Assembly: GCA_020186115.1 (NCBI GenBank)
Contig: WSYJ01000156.1
Coordinates: forward strand, 248,001 to 312,000
DNA: 64,000 nucleotides
From: Histomonas meleagridis
Lineage: Eukaryota; Parabasalia; Tritrichomonadida; Dientamoebidae
Direction: 5' to 3'
The notes under the pieces are model-generated. The model did no database searches and was not told the DNA's origin. It saw nothing but the letters and a program-made list of their open reading frames with translations. This document shows, one piece after another, positions 1 to 10,217 of this stretch (positions are counted from its first letter, which is position 1; every line of letters starts with the position of its first letter). A program made the translations under genes and the position numbers.

Positions 1-1
1 A

Positions 2-2320
2 GAAATGTTAGATAGGGCGTCAAAGAAATTAGGTTTAGATCATGCATTACTTGATGGAGGAGATATTAGTTCAAGTCAAAAGCCTTTAGCTGCGCAAGAA
101 GTTGAGAAATTACTTCGAAGAGGTGTATATGATTTAGCTAATGAAGATGAAACAGAAATAGATAACTTTTGTTCAGAAGATATCGATCAAATATTAGAAA
201 GAAGATCAAAATCTTTGATACATAATGAGATTACTGGTGATTCGATATTTAATAAGGCAACTTTTAATGCTGAAAATGATGAATTAGATTTAAACGCAAA
301 AGATTTTTGGTCAAAAGCTTTACCACAATTACGTTTTTCTTCAGAAGAATTATTACCTGAAAGAAGATGTAAACAACAAAAAATGAAATTCTCAGATTAT
401 TCTGATGATGAAATTATCGAAAAGAAACATAAAAGGAAAATTAGTACATATAATCAACCAACTCCACGAGCTATATATCTAAAGTTAATGCATCATGGAT
501 ATAGTGGTAATAACTTTGAGAAAATGTTCATTTTAAAGATAGTACAAAAAGAAAATTTAACTCCTGAACAAGAGGCATTAATATTAAAAATATTAAATGT
601 CGATTCATTAGATTTTACAAGTGAAGAAATAGAAAACGCTGAAAAGAAGTTGTCTTCACCAATGAGTGAATTTAATGAAAAATGTGATACTTTAATTAAT
701 CGAATTATATTCTTTTATAACTTAAAACCTGTTTTAGGTTATATACAAAATGATTTATATGGTTGGCCAATGGGGACTTCTTTGGATCCTATGATCGATT
801 ATGCAATTTTATATGGTATTAACTTAAATGGAATTGGAAAAATTTCAAAAGTTTTACAAAATATTGAACTTGATAGAATGCCTAGAAATCTTTCGGATAA
901 AGCTGTGGCGAAAATTGCATATTCTTTAGTGGAATCTTTTCAAAATGAATTGTTGGATTTCGATACAAAAACATTACCAACAACTTTCATGAGACCGAAA
1001 GAATGGAAAGAAAAACATTTAAATTTGTTTAATAGAATGACAATGACAAACGATGAATTTATGTCACTTTTTAATACATTAACGTATTTGGGGTATCCTA
1101 AAATATGTAAAAGACCAAGTCTTTTTATAGAACAACAATTTAAAATAGTTGAAGATGTTGATCAAGGTGATGAAAATAATGGTCAAACTGATGGAGAAAA
1201 TGTTGAACAACAGAAACCTATTATTGAAAATCAACAACCTAATAATGATGAACAAGAACAAGAAGAAAATCCAGAAGAAGAAGAAACTGATTTCCAAAAG
1301 ATTCAAGAACTTTCTGGTTTGACTTGTATAGAATATAATACATTTAAAGATAATTGTGAATTATTATATTCATTTTATAAGAAAACTTTATCACAAAAAG
1401 AAGAAGATTCAGTGGTTGATCGCTTAGGCTCTTATGGTAACAAAGTTTGGATATCAAGATTTAGAAGAAACAATAGTGATTTAGAACGAATCCGATTTTT
1501 CGTTAACCACACAACACCAGACGAAGTTGAAATACTGAAAAGTATTCGAGTTTGGGATATAGGACCTAAGTGGTGGGGACCAAATTATGACGCTGCATTA
1601 CTTGTAGCTATTAATGATTATGGGATCCTGTTAACATCTGTTTGGTTATTTGATCCTGATCGACCATTTAGACAACGTATTCCAGAAAATTTAATTGATG
1701 ATTTCCAAAAAGCAGTTGAAGCAGAAAATGAAAGACTCCATTCACAAAAGCCCAAGAACCCTGGTGACTTTATGTTTATTTATAATGAAAAAGCTAGGAT
1801 ATCAAGGGCATTAATGTTGATGCAATTTGTTCAAACTAAATTACATAAGCAACTTAAGTTCATGCTAGATAATGATTCAAGTCAAAGTCAAGGTGAGATT
1901 GAAATCTCTGAATTACCTGCTACACCATTATATTTCGGTAATAGTTTTTATATCCAAGACTTTGGTACTTTCATATCTAAATCTTCTCAATATCCTGTTG
2001 GTTATATTTGTAGAAGATTATACTTTTCCATTAAAGATCCTTCTGAGAAGTCTTGGTATGAAGCATCAACAGCCATTAACGATAAGGGTAAATTTACCTT
2101 TATCGTCAAACACCTGTCAGAACCGAAAGTGGAATTTGTGAGCTTTACATCATCGGGCGTATGGGAACAATTAATTCAAGAAGTTCAAGCAGTAAGAGGT
2201 AAATTGGGACTTCCAAAAAGAAAGCATACAACAGTGTCAGGGCCTTCAATGTATGGTTTCTCTAATCCAAAGGTTGTGGAAATATTTAGATATATGAAGG
2301 CAAATTGCGAAGATGATTAA
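2..2320 (+). CDS. CHD-family chromatin remodelling ATPase, C-terminal part (5' truncated by window edge)
   Basis: The frame is already open at the window edge; the codon before the first Met reads Glu, so the N-terminal chromodomains and SNF2 ATPase lie outside the window. The visible start (EMLDRASKKLGLDHALL) and the following LLRRGVYDLANED and FCSEDIDQILERRS stretches match the conserved segment just after the helicase core of CHD6-9/Kismet-type proteins. About residues 390-430 are an acidic Glu/Gln/Asn-rich linker. After it comes a region around WDIGPKWWGPNYDAALLVA that resembles the SANT/SLIDE-like DNA-binding part of CHD proteins. Inferred role: ATP-dependent nucleosome remodelling in the nucleus. 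The stop is TAA. The family call is firm; the subfamily is not. Confidence 0.85.
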   Translation, partial: EMLDRASKKLGLDHALLDGGDISSSQKPLAAQEVEKLLRRGVYDLANEDETEIDNFCSEDIDQILERRSKSLIHNEITGDSIFNKATFNAENDELDLNAKDFWSKALPQLRFSSEELLPERRCKQQKMKFSDYSDDEIIEKKHKRKISTYNQPTPRAIYLKLMHHGYSGNNFEKMFILKIVQKENLTPEQEALILKILNVDSLDFTSEEIENAEKKLSSPMSEFNEKCDTLINRIIFFYNLKPVLGYIQNDLYGWPMGTSLDPMIDYAILYGINLNGIGKISKVLQNIELDRMPRNLSDKAVAKIAYSLVESFQNELLDFDTKTLPTTFMRPKEWKEKHLNLFNRMTMTNDEFMSLFNTLTYLGYPKICKRPSLFIEQQFKIVEDVDQGDENNGQTDGENVEQQKPIIENQQPNNDEQEQEENPEEEETDFQKIQELSGLTCIEYNTFKDNCELLYSFYKKTLSQKEEDSVVDRLGSYGNKVWISRFRRNNSDLERIRFFVNHTTPDEVEILKSIRVWDIGPKWWGPNYDAALLVAINDYGILLTSVWLFDPDRPFRQRIPENLIDDFQKAVEAENERLHSQKPKNPGDFMFIYNEKARISRALMLMQFVQTKLHKQLKFMLDNDSSQSQGEIEISELPATPLYFGNSFYIQDFGTFISKSSQYPVGYICRRLYFSIKDPSEKSWYEASTAINDKGKFTFIVKHLSEPKVEFVSFTSSGVWEQLIQEVQAVRGKLGLPKRKHTTVSGPSMYGFSNPKVVEIFRYMKANCEDD

Positions 2321-2692
2321 TCATATATTTTATTATGAATCAAATATATATAAATTTGTAAAATAAATAATTCAAAACTTTTATTTTATTTTATTTAATA
2401 TGATATTTTAGAAAGGTAAATTGGGACAACCGATAGATAAATTCAAAAATCAGGAAACTGTTATTCCACAGAAAAAAATCATCGTCTTTTGTTAATGTTT
2501 GAAGATATTTTTAAACTGCATTAATTAAAATAAAGAAAATTATACTCTCATCTAAATATATGCAGGATTTAATTTCATTGGATTTTTATTGCAATATTTA
2601 CGAAACATCATTTAATCTTTTAATTATTTTCAAGAATTAATGCATAATGTTTGTTAAGATGTGTTTATATAAAGCATGCAAACAATCGCCAT
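2321..2692. other. Convergent intergenic spacer
   Basis: An A+T-rich stretch between two convergent genes. It must hold the 3' ends of both transcripts. I see no RNA gene or repeat. Confidence 0.6.
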
Positions 2693-5600
2693 TCAAATGA
2701 GCGGCAAGTTCATTTCGCTGGCACCACTTTCGCTTGACAGCATCATATCATCTTTTCTTTTTCTCGAAAATAATCTTTTCAAGCACGCGCATCTTTTCTC
2801 TTTTCTTTCTCTCTTATGTCTTAACATGAGTGCGTCGAAGTCAATATCATTAAAACTATTATTTATTACATTTGTTTTAATGTTATAAGGCACAGAAGGC
2901 CATTCCTTAACAAATGCCGCCTCGAGTAAACCTTTAAGTTTTGCGCAGCTCAAGTTAAATTGCGGGTTTTCCGTTTCCGCCGAAAGATAATTTTTAATTT
3001 CAGTGATTGTAATTTCGATGGTTTCATTTGCGTCTTTATTCTTCTTAAATACTTCAATAGATTCTTGAATAACAGTTTCGAATATCGCAGTAATACGTTT
3101 TGCAACGCTATAAATGTTATCGAACCATTCCTTAACAAATGATCCGACAATACCTAAAACACCTGAACCAGCTATAGCAGTTGCAAGTGTAATAATCATT
3201 TCGACTGCTGTCGATAGTTCACAACTTTCGGCAAGAATTGAACTACTTTCTTGAACGAAACCAAAACCAGTCGAATCATAACATCGATTATCATCAGTTG
3301 TATTCCCTTTACAAGTTGGTGGAACATTTGATAAACATTTTATTTTTAAGTTACCGAATGCTTTATCACCAATTGTTATAGTTTCACTTTTAGCAGATGT
3401 TTTATCGAAATATATTTTAGTAAATCCTTTACATTGTAAAAATGCATTTCTTCCAATATATGAAATGTTTTTAGGGAATTCTAAAACTTGCGTAAAACCT
3501 GTGCAATAAGCAAATGCTGAATTACCAATATATACTAATGATTGTGGTAACACTAATTTATTTTCCAAGCCTTTACATTCGAAAAATGCAAAATTCCCAA
3601 TGGAAACTAATGTGTTTGGTAAGTTTAATGTACCTTTTAATGAAGTACAACTAAAGAATGCATTATTTCCTATTTCTTTAAGGACTTTTGTGGTGATTTC
3701 AAGTTGTCCATTAAATCCATTACATTCAGAAAACGCATAAGCGCCAATATATTCAACATTACTACCGATAATTAATGAGCCTGTAAATGATGAACATAAT
3801 GCAAATGCATATTGATTAATAATAATAACATTATCTGGTATAATTAATGGACCTGCAAAATCACATTTCGTAAATGCATATGCGCCAATTTCTTTAAGTG
3901 AATCAGGTAATGATAATGTACCACATAATGATGTACATCCTAAAAATGCATATGATGAAATAATTTCTAACTTATTACTATTCGAAAAATCTAAAATCCC
4001 ATTTAGCCCAGTACAACCTGCAAATGCATTAGAGCCAATTGATATAAGTTCTGATGGCATAAATAATGAACCTGTCATTTTACTACAACCTGAAAATGAT
4101 TCATTTCCAATGGTTATAAGTCGTTCTGGTAATCGCGATGTTATTTCAAATGTATCCATCTTCCAAAATGCTTCATCTTCGATAATTAATTTATTTCCTT
4201 TTAATTCTGGATCAAGAAATTCTAATGAATTAAATTCAGGACATTTTTCAATAAAATGAGAACTGATTTTTGTTACAGTTGAACTAATTCGAATATATTT
4301 TAATGATGTTGATCCTTTAATAGAATATGAAGGTATAATTGGTGACGTAAATGTAAAACTTTGATCACATGATTCTAAAAATGAATGTGATTCCATTGAT
4401 AAAACATTCGTGCATTCAAACTCTAATAAAGGACATTTATAAAATGCATATGATTGAATATTAATGATATACGAATTTTTATCATTTGTTATAGAATTAA
4501 GTGATGGACAATTATTAAATGAATATCCTTTAAAAGTGATATTTGAATTATAGAAATTGACAATTTTTAATGAATTAAAATCTACAAATGAATCTTCAAA
4601 TGTATAAATTCCATCATTAAAAATAACTTCTACAAGTTGTGGTAAATTTCGTAATGATATATAAATTTCTTTATTAATTCCATAAAAATCAAATGTTGTT
4701 AAATTATTACAATTATATATAAAATTGTTTTCTATTTTTGGCGTTTTAATTATTAATACTTCAAGAGCATTACAATTAGAAATTGCTTCTGTTTTAACAT
4801 TACCATTTTCATTTTGATAAATTGTAATTTCTTCTAATGATGAACATTGATAAAATGAATGAAATTCAATTTCTTCATTCTCATATATAACAATACTTTT
4901 CAAACTTGAACAACCAGAAAATGCTTCACTTTGTATTACTCGCGCATTTATTTTATCGAAATTCATTATAAGGTTTTTACATTGATAAAAACATTTTGTA
5001 CAAAGTGTTACTGAAGAATCTAAATAAAATTCAATATTAGTGATGTTTGTATTTGCAAAACAATATTGGCCAATATAAGTTAAATTATTTGGGAAATTAA
5101 TTTCGTTCTTTAAAGAAGTTCCTTCAAATGCATATTCGCCTATAGAAAGTTGATTTGTTTCTTCATATAATAACGTCGATTGAAAATAAATCGCTGTAAT
5201 TTTTGTTCCTTGGAAACAATTATTGCCTATCAAAGAGATTTTAGGAGGGAAATAAATTTCGCCACGTAAACTTGTTCCAAGAAATGCATCGCTTTCAATT
5301 GTTGTTAAATTTGATAAATCATGGAAATCGATTGAAGTTATTTTGGTATTTTGAAAAGCACTTGCGCCAATTACTTCAAGCGATTCAGGAAATTCTATTT
5401 GACCTGAAAGTTGTGTGCTCTCAAATGCATATTGTTGAATGGTTTTAAGTTTCGAATCATATCCAAAATCAATGAAAGTGAGGGCGGTATTAGAAAAACA
5501 ATGATCACCAATTTCTATTAATGAAGAAGGAAACGAAATTTCTGTAATTTGTAGAAACTTAAATGCTGTTGATCCGATTATTTTTAGCTCCGAATCATAA

Positions 5601-6055
5601 GGAAATGATACAGAAGTAACGCCTGATGAAAGAAAGCAATAGTCGCCGATCGTTTCTAATGAAGAAGGAAAGACAACATCTGTAAGTTTTTTACATGATG
5701 AAAAACAAGAAATCCCAATTGACTTTACACTGCTGCCGAATTCAATAGAGCTGATTTCTTGAAACATAAAATATTCATCACCAATATAAGTTACAGTGTC
5801 TGGAATAGTAAGAGAACCATTTAATGTTCCAGAATGACTTCCATGAAGAACTAGATAGGTAACAGGGTATTCTTTGTTTGAGTGTTGAATTGTTGATGGA
5901 AGTGTTAAATCTTCTGAATCTTTACGAATTTTGGTGAGATTAACATAATCTGGAGAATCATGATAACAATATTCAAAGAGGCCATCTTCTGTAACAAAGT
6001 ACTCAACAGCATACTCTTTTTTTAATAAAAAAATAAGGAAGATAATTGGGAACAT
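2693..6055 (-). CDS. BspA-type leucine-rich repeat surface protein (large, atypical C-terminus)
   Basis: The protein has 1120 residues from the ATG at 6055. The open frame runs nine codons further to a TTG, but the ATG gives a clean signal peptide (MFPIIFLIFLLKKEYA). The body, to about residue 930, is a long run of LRR_5/BspA repeats with the periodic pattern xIGxxAFxxCxxL followed by LPxSLxxIG. The family is used by trichomonads and oral or gut bacteria for surface adhesion. After a Cys-containing spacer comes one hydrophobic helix (about residues 930-955, VEMIITLATAIAGSGVLG). An amphipathic 100-residue segment and a strongly basic, Cys-containing tail (KRERKEKRCACLKRLF) follow. This differs from the other two BspA proteins here, which have a stalk, a poly-Val/Ile helix and a short tail. 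Expected to be a plasma-membrane adhesin-like protein. Ligand unknown. Confidence 0.88.
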   Translation of the reverse strand: MFPIIFLIFLLKKEYAVEYFVTEDGLFEYCYHDSPDYVNLTKIRKDSEDLTLPSTIQHSNKEYPVTYLVLHGSHSGTLNGSLTIPDTVTYIGDEYFMFQEISSIEFGSSVKSIGISCFSSCKKLTDVVFPSSLETIGDYCFLSSGVTSVSFPYDSELKIIGSTAFKFLQITEISFPSSLIEIGDHCFSNTALTFIDFGYDSKLKTIQQYAFESTQLSGQIEFPESLEVIGASAFQNTKITSIDFHDLSNLTTIESDAFLGTSLRGEIYFPPKISLIGNNCFQGTKITAIYFQSTLLYEETNQLSIGEYAFEGTSLKNEINFPNNLTYIGQYCFANTNITNIEFYLDSSVTLCTKCFYQCKNLIMNFDKINARVIQSEAFSGCSSLKSIVIYENEEIEFHSFYQCSSLEEITIYQNENGNVKTEAISNCNALEVLIIKTPKIENNFIYNCNNLTTFDFYGINKEIYISLRNLPQLVEVIFNDGIYTFEDSFVDFNSLKIVNFYNSNITFKGYSFNNCPSLNSITNDKNSYIINIQSYAFYKCPLLEFECTNVLSMESHSFLESCDQSFTFTSPIIPSYSIKGSTSLKYIRISSTVTKISSHFIEKCPEFNSLEFLDPELKGNKLIIEDEAFWKMDTFEITSRLPERLITIGNESFSGCSKMTGSLFMPSELISIGSNAFAGCTGLNGILDFSNSNKLEIISSYAFLGCTSLCGTLSLPDSLKEIGAYAFTKCDFAGPLIIPDNVIIINQYAFALCSSFTGSLIIGSNVEYIGAYAFSECNGFNGQLEITTKVLKEIGNNAFFSCTSLKGTLNLPNTLVSIGNFAFFECKGLENKLVLPQSLVYIGNSAFAYCTGFTQVLEFPKNISYIGRNAFLQCKGFTKIYFDKTSAKSETITIGDKAFGNLKIKCLSNVPPTCKGNTTDDNRCYDSTGFGFVQESSSILAESCELSTAVEMIITLATAIAGSGVLGIVGSFVKEWFDNIYSVAKRITAIFETVIQESIEVFKKNKDANETIEITITEIKNYLSAETENPQFNLSCAKLKGLLEAAFVKEWPSVPYNIKTNVINNSFNDIDFDALMLRHKRERKEKRCACLKRLFSRKRKDDMMLSSESGASEMNLPLI

Positions 6056-6181
6056 CTTAAGAACGATTATTGAGTGCGGCAAAAAGTGTCATTTTGCATG
6101 AGAAACGTTAATTTTACAGTAGCTCAAAATAAAATTAGGGTATCCCAAAAACAGATCATTTTACGTTTAACATTTTTACAA
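6056..6181. promoter_or_regulatory. Divergent promoter region with initiator-like motifs
   Basis: About 125 bp lie between the two divergent start codons. On the + strand there are two TCATTTT motifs, at 6089-6095 and 6153-6159. Both fit the trichomonad initiator consensus TCA(+1)Py(T/A). The first is seven bases before an in-frame ATG at 6098 and the second 27 bases before the preferred ATG at 6182. On the - strand TCAATAA lies about 20 bases upstream of the BspA start. Inferred bidirectional promoter. Confidence 0.45.
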
Positions 6182-7072
6182 ATGGAAAGCCCTAAAGATA
6201 AAAATATTCCTAAAGTAAATGAAAAAAGCCCCGTTCGAGTAATGTCTTTAAATATAGGAGAAAAGGACCCAACAACAAATTCACTTGTATCAATGGAAAT
6301 GCAAGATACTCAAAAGATTGGTTTCCGTAGAAGAAACCAAAAGCGTAAATCAATAGATAAAATTTTTAGTAAAATTGACAAATGTGATGTTTCAGAAGTT
6401 GATAGAAGTATATTACGTGGTCTACCTCGTAGATCTCTTGCAAATGATCTTGATCTTACATCATTTAGAAATGGTAATGAAAGCGATGAAGAAGAAGAAA
6501 AAGATAGCAAATCTGTAAAAATGTTAGATTTAAAAATAGGAGAACAAAATCCCATGACAAATTCTTTAGTAGCTCTTGAAATGCAAGACACACATAAAAT
6601 TGGGTTCAAGAAGCGAAACAAAAGAAGGAAATCGATTGATAAAATTTTTGAAAAATTTGATGATGTTCATATCAATAATGTTGAAAAATCCAAGTTATCA
6701 AATATACCTCGAAGATCTTTAGCTGATAACGATATCAAACAGATACGTAATTTCCACTCTGAAAGTGATGATGAAAATGATGATCCTAATAGCAATGTTA
6801 AAGTTCAAATGCTTGATTTAAACATTGGCGAAACAGATCCAACAGCAAAATCATTGGTTGCTCTTGAAATGAAGGACACAAAGAGAACTGGTTTCAAGAG
6901 AAGTCCACAGAGAAGAAAATCAATTGATCGGATTTTTTCAAAAGTTAAATCAGTTAATGTCGATTGCGAAGTTGATGAGTCCATTCTAAAGAAAGTTCCA
7001 AGGAGATCACTTGCGAATGACTTTGATGTTAGTTCGTTTAGAACACAGAATAAGGAAAGTGATTCAGAATGA
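6182..7072 (+). CDS. Three-repeat basic/acidic protein of unknown function
   Basis: A 296-residue protein built from three tandem repeats of about 90-95 residues. Each repeat carries the ordered blocks L(N/K)IGExxPxxxSLVxxEMxDT, a basic block (FKRxxxRRKSIDxIF), a linker, PRRSLAxD, and an acidic Ser/Asp/Glu tail. RRKS and PRRS are good basophilic kinase sites, and the acidic tails resemble CK2 sites. I recognise no domain. The protein has no signal peptide or membrane helix, so it is probably nuclear or cytosolic. The frame extends upstream through an ATG at 6098 to a GTG at 6074. I chose 6182 because the repeat-bearing, hydrophilic part begins there. The ATG at 6098, seven bases after an initiator motif, is a real alternative and would add 28 residues. 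Confidence 0.75.
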   Translation: MESPKDKNIPKVNEKSPVRVMSLNIGEKDPTTNSLVSMEMQDTQKIGFRRRNQKRKSIDKIFSKIDKCDVSEVDRSILRGLPRRSLANDLDLTSFRNGNESDEEEEKDSKSVKMLDLKIGEQNPMTNSLVALEMQDTHKIGFKKRNKRRKSIDKIFEKFDDVHINNVEKSKLSNIPRRSLADNDIKQIRNFHSESDDENDDPNSNVKVQMLDLNIGETDPTAKSLVALEMKDTKRTGFKRSPQRRKSIDRIFSKVKSVNVDCEVDESILKKVPRRSLANDFDVSSFRTQNKESDSE

Positions 7073-8402
7073 TTTCTTATATGATTAAAACATATATCTT
7101 TCAATAAATATCAATGCTTTTGTTTTAAGAAATTTCTTTACATAGTGTAAAATTTCAATCACTTCCACATGATTCAGTTTTATCTTTTTCTTACAATTTC
7201 ATTATCAACAACATAATAAATAAAATAATTTTACTAAAATCATTTTAATTATATACCAATAACTCATTATCATATATTGAAACTGAATTTCTTTATTTTA
7301 ATTATACAACCAATTACAAGATATTCTTCGAATTCGAAATAAAATAATAAGAATTACAGGAGGAGTATTTCTTAAAATAAAAATGCTTGATACAAAATAA
7401 TAATCATGCATAGAATACTGTTTAAGATACAAAACTTTACATGGAACAATGTTCAAGCCATATTAAAAAATAGAATAACAATTAAAATAAATTGATATAT
7501 TTTTATGATACATAATATTTTAAATTAACTTCCAATGTATTCTTATTTTCATATTTTATTTAGAATTTTATGGAAAATATCCAGAGAAATTTGAATTTTT
7601 TGTTTAAAGCGTCAGTTTTTCTCTTCACTTGGGCTGCATCGGTTGCTTTTTGCTCAATTCTGAAGTTTTTCTACGGGCTTTTTCATTGCCGTTTTTCAGA
7701 AAATTGAGAAATTTTTCAATTGATTGGCGTTATTTTACCTAGAAGCTCCTTCAAGCAAAACACCTTATATCTTGTTCTTTCCACGAATTAAAAATTACAA
7801 CTTTAAATTATTAAAATACCAAAATGATTTAATGTAATTGCCAATTTACAAAAATTATTCTTACTTAACATTTTTCAAAAGCATATATTAGAAAAAAAGA
7901 AAAATCCAAATTTAACTAAGCTAATTAGGATTGGAGAATTTTTTACATTTATATGCATCTAAGTTTCCTTGAAAATTATAAAATCTTTTTTTATTTTTAC
8001 ATAATGATTTCTTCTTTTTTTGATGCATTGATTTCCTTTCGAAGTATGATTATCGTTTCAGCTTTAAATTTGTAATAACAAAATCGTAAACGAGAATAGA
8101 TATTATTTTTTGTATTGTTTTTCATCAGTGATTAGTAGCAGTTTCTTTCGAAAATTTCATAAAATTTTTATATACTATCAGTAGCATTTTCCTGGTTTTA
8201 TTTTCTAGTCTTGAAGCTAAAGTTGTTTTCCCAAAAGTCATTTCTTCAGAAAACAAAAATAATTGAAAGAAATTGACTGCACACAAACCATGGATCACAA
8301 CCAATTCAATTTTCAATGACCCAGAACAATAATATTTACTTCACAATTGTTTGAGTTGATTTTGATCGTATTAGCGTTTAGCCATTTCTGGGCTCTGCAA
8401 AA
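7073..8402. other. Gene-poor AT-rich region
   Basis: About 1.3 kb with no convincing gene. A less AT-rich patch at about 7605-7730 has several oligo-T runs; I could not assign it to a known RNA. A 63-codon frame at 8125-8316 (-) looks random. Confidence 0.5.
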
Positions 8403-9431
8403 ATGGAAGCATATGAAACAAACGGATACAGCATTTTTAAATTTGTGCCATTAGTTGCTTTTGCACTTATATTTTTCGTCGCATTTCAAAAAATCGATAA
8501 TGTATCTCAAAAAATTAGAATTAAAATCTTTAGTACCAAAGGATCAAAGATGCTATTTCTTATCATAACAATGCCAAATAGTATAAGGCCTGTAAATATG
8601 TCACGTTATTTTGTTAATGAATTAAATCAAATGCCTGGATATAAAGCAATATATCTCGAATGGAAAAACGTCAACAAGACAGAGCAAGTCAACAAAGAAG
8701 ATGTTTTAAACCTAAAAGTCCCCGACTTCTATTCAAAAGTTGTTGCCAATGTCCAAACATATGGTGAATATTCACCAAAGAGCATTGACATTTTCCGGAA
8801 AACGTATTTTGGCCTTTCCTATTATTATCATGAGACAAATTATCGATGGCTTCATCGCGGCACTGATGATAATGCAGTTAATTTAGATCTTTTAGAGGCA
8901 TACTATGAATCATTAGAAGCAAAATATGATCCAATTAACCAACCAGTAATCCTTGGCTGTTGTATCAAGAAATCATATTCACCAGGATTTCTTCAAGGTG
9001 GCGTTGGGTATCTTTACTCACGAAGAGCAGTAGAGTTAATGCTTCCGATGTATGAACATGTTATTCATACATGTAAAAGCGCAGAAGACATTTGTCATGA
9101 CGAATTCATATTTAAGTTGGGTATTACAATCGTAAATGCAACGTCATTTAAATTTTTGGGTCATCCATTCACTAAAGATGACTTAGAAAGAATCGATAAA
9201 AATGATTTCCATGACTTAAGTCCATGTCCAAAAACAGAATATCCAGCAAATCTAAACCATTGCGGAAAGTTTCATGGGCCTTTAAATGAAATAGTTTTCT
9301 TACATCATCACGCTGATGGAATCAACAAAATCATAGAGAGAGCCAAACGGATATTTGCAGTTAAGGATGAAACAGTACATTATTATTTCCCTGATTTTCT
9401 CATGCCAAAATTGTGTAAAGCAACAAATTAA
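8403..9431 (+). CDS. Fringe-like (GT31-type) type II membrane glycosyltransferase
   Basis: A 342-residue protein with a short N-terminal cytosolic stretch, then one signal-anchor helix at about residues 13-29 (FKFVPLVAFALIFFVAF): the type II topology of Golgi glycosyltransferases. The luminal part shows YRWLHRGTDDNAVNLDLL, where the Asp-Asp resembles the metal-binding DxD of the GT31/fringe clan. It then has GGVGYLYSRRAVELML and EDICHDEFIFKLGI, which match the fringe/C1GALT1 'G(A/G)GY..S......' and downstream acidic (catalytic Asp/Glu) blocks. Six or more Cys in the C-terminal half suggest luminal disulfides. Inferred role: a beta-linked hexose or GlcNAc transferase acting on surface glycoconjugates. 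Donor and acceptor cannot be told. The ATG follows CTCTGCAAAA. Confidence 0.72.
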   Translation: MEAYETNGYSIFKFVPLVAFALIFFVAFQKIDNVSQKIRIKIFSTKGSKMLFLIITMPNSIRPVNMSRYFVNELNQMPGYKAIYLEWKNVNKTEQVNKEDVLNLKVPDFYSKVVANVQTYGEYSPKSIDIFRKTYFGLSYYYHETNYRWLHRGTDDNAVNLDLLEAYYESLEAKYDPINQPVILGCCIKKSYSPGFLQGGVGYLYSRRAVELMLPMYEHVIHTCKSAEDICHDEFIFKLGITIVNATSFKFLGHPFTKDDLERIDKNDFHDLSPCPKTEYPANLNHCGKFHGPLNEIVFLHHHADGINKIIERAKRIFAVKDETVHYYFPDFLMPKLCKATN

Positions 9432-10217
9432 TGTTTATGCAAAAGTGGCGATTAATTGCTTCATTCTAATAATTATTAATACGTTTTTTAGATATGATTG
9501 TTTGATAATAAAAATTTGAGTGTTTAATATTTTATGTTATAAAAAGCTCATTCTTGATAAAGGAGAAATATACACAAAGATTTAGGGTAAATAATTGCAA
9601 AAAATAAATAATAAAAATATAACTTTTGTGATCGAATTTTTCTTTCAAATTATTTTACATTGATGGTAAAATTCCTTACCTTTTCCAAAATAAAAAGTTT
9701 TTCCTAAAAGCCTCTAATATGATTTGAATTAAATAAACTAAATATACGAATTTTTTTATCTTGGGTAGTTCTCTTCCCACAGATGCACATGTTTTTGGCA
9801 ACAGGGAAAAGTATTGAATTTTTTGTAACTGCTTTATGGTAAGGCTTTAAATAGTTATATCACTTATAATTTTTGAGCAGTTGCAAAAATGTTTTTTGTA
9901 TATAACTGGCTGACCTTCAAAACGGGAAATTTGACTTTTTGTCAATATCTTTTGAATAAGATCCAGTAAATGCATGTGAACAATGAAATGATGGAAGTTG
10001 GAGATCTGTAACTTATGTGAGACATTCTGCAAACTTTGTAAGTGAAAATTCATCACTACTTTTTGTTGGTTTTGATTGGATGTCATTAGCTATTAAAGCT
10101 TAATGATCTATCTTTAACTTATCATTGATAATTGAACAATTATATTCACCAGAAACATATAAATAAAAGGCATAAAATTTACAAAACATAATAAGTTAAT
10201 TGGAATTTTCTATTTAT
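9432..10217. other. Intergenic region
   Basis: An AT-rich convergent spacer. A 79-codon frame at 9847-10086 (-) starts with ATG, but its composition is unlike the neighbouring proteins, so I do not call it. I see no RNA gene. Confidence 0.5.

Noticed and set aside
6074-6181. GTG start for the three-repeat protein, and TTG starts for the frames at 6082, 20446, 23272, 35634, 46735, 50821 and 55324
   Set aside because: Eukaryotic nuclear genes start at ATG; a suitable in-frame ATG with a signal peptide, domain start or initiator lies just downstream in each case.
7605-7730. Possible structured RNA in the less AT-rich patch
   Set aside because: No spliceosomal, tRNA, 5S or snoRNA box pattern could be seen.
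8125-8316. 63-codon frame upstream of the fringe-like gene
   Set aside because: Random composition, on the strand opposite to the gene it would overlap upstream; no support.
9847-10086. 79-codon ATG frame
   Set aside because: His/Gln/Ile-rich, no recognisable pattern and unlike neighbouring coding sequence; possibly real but not supportable.
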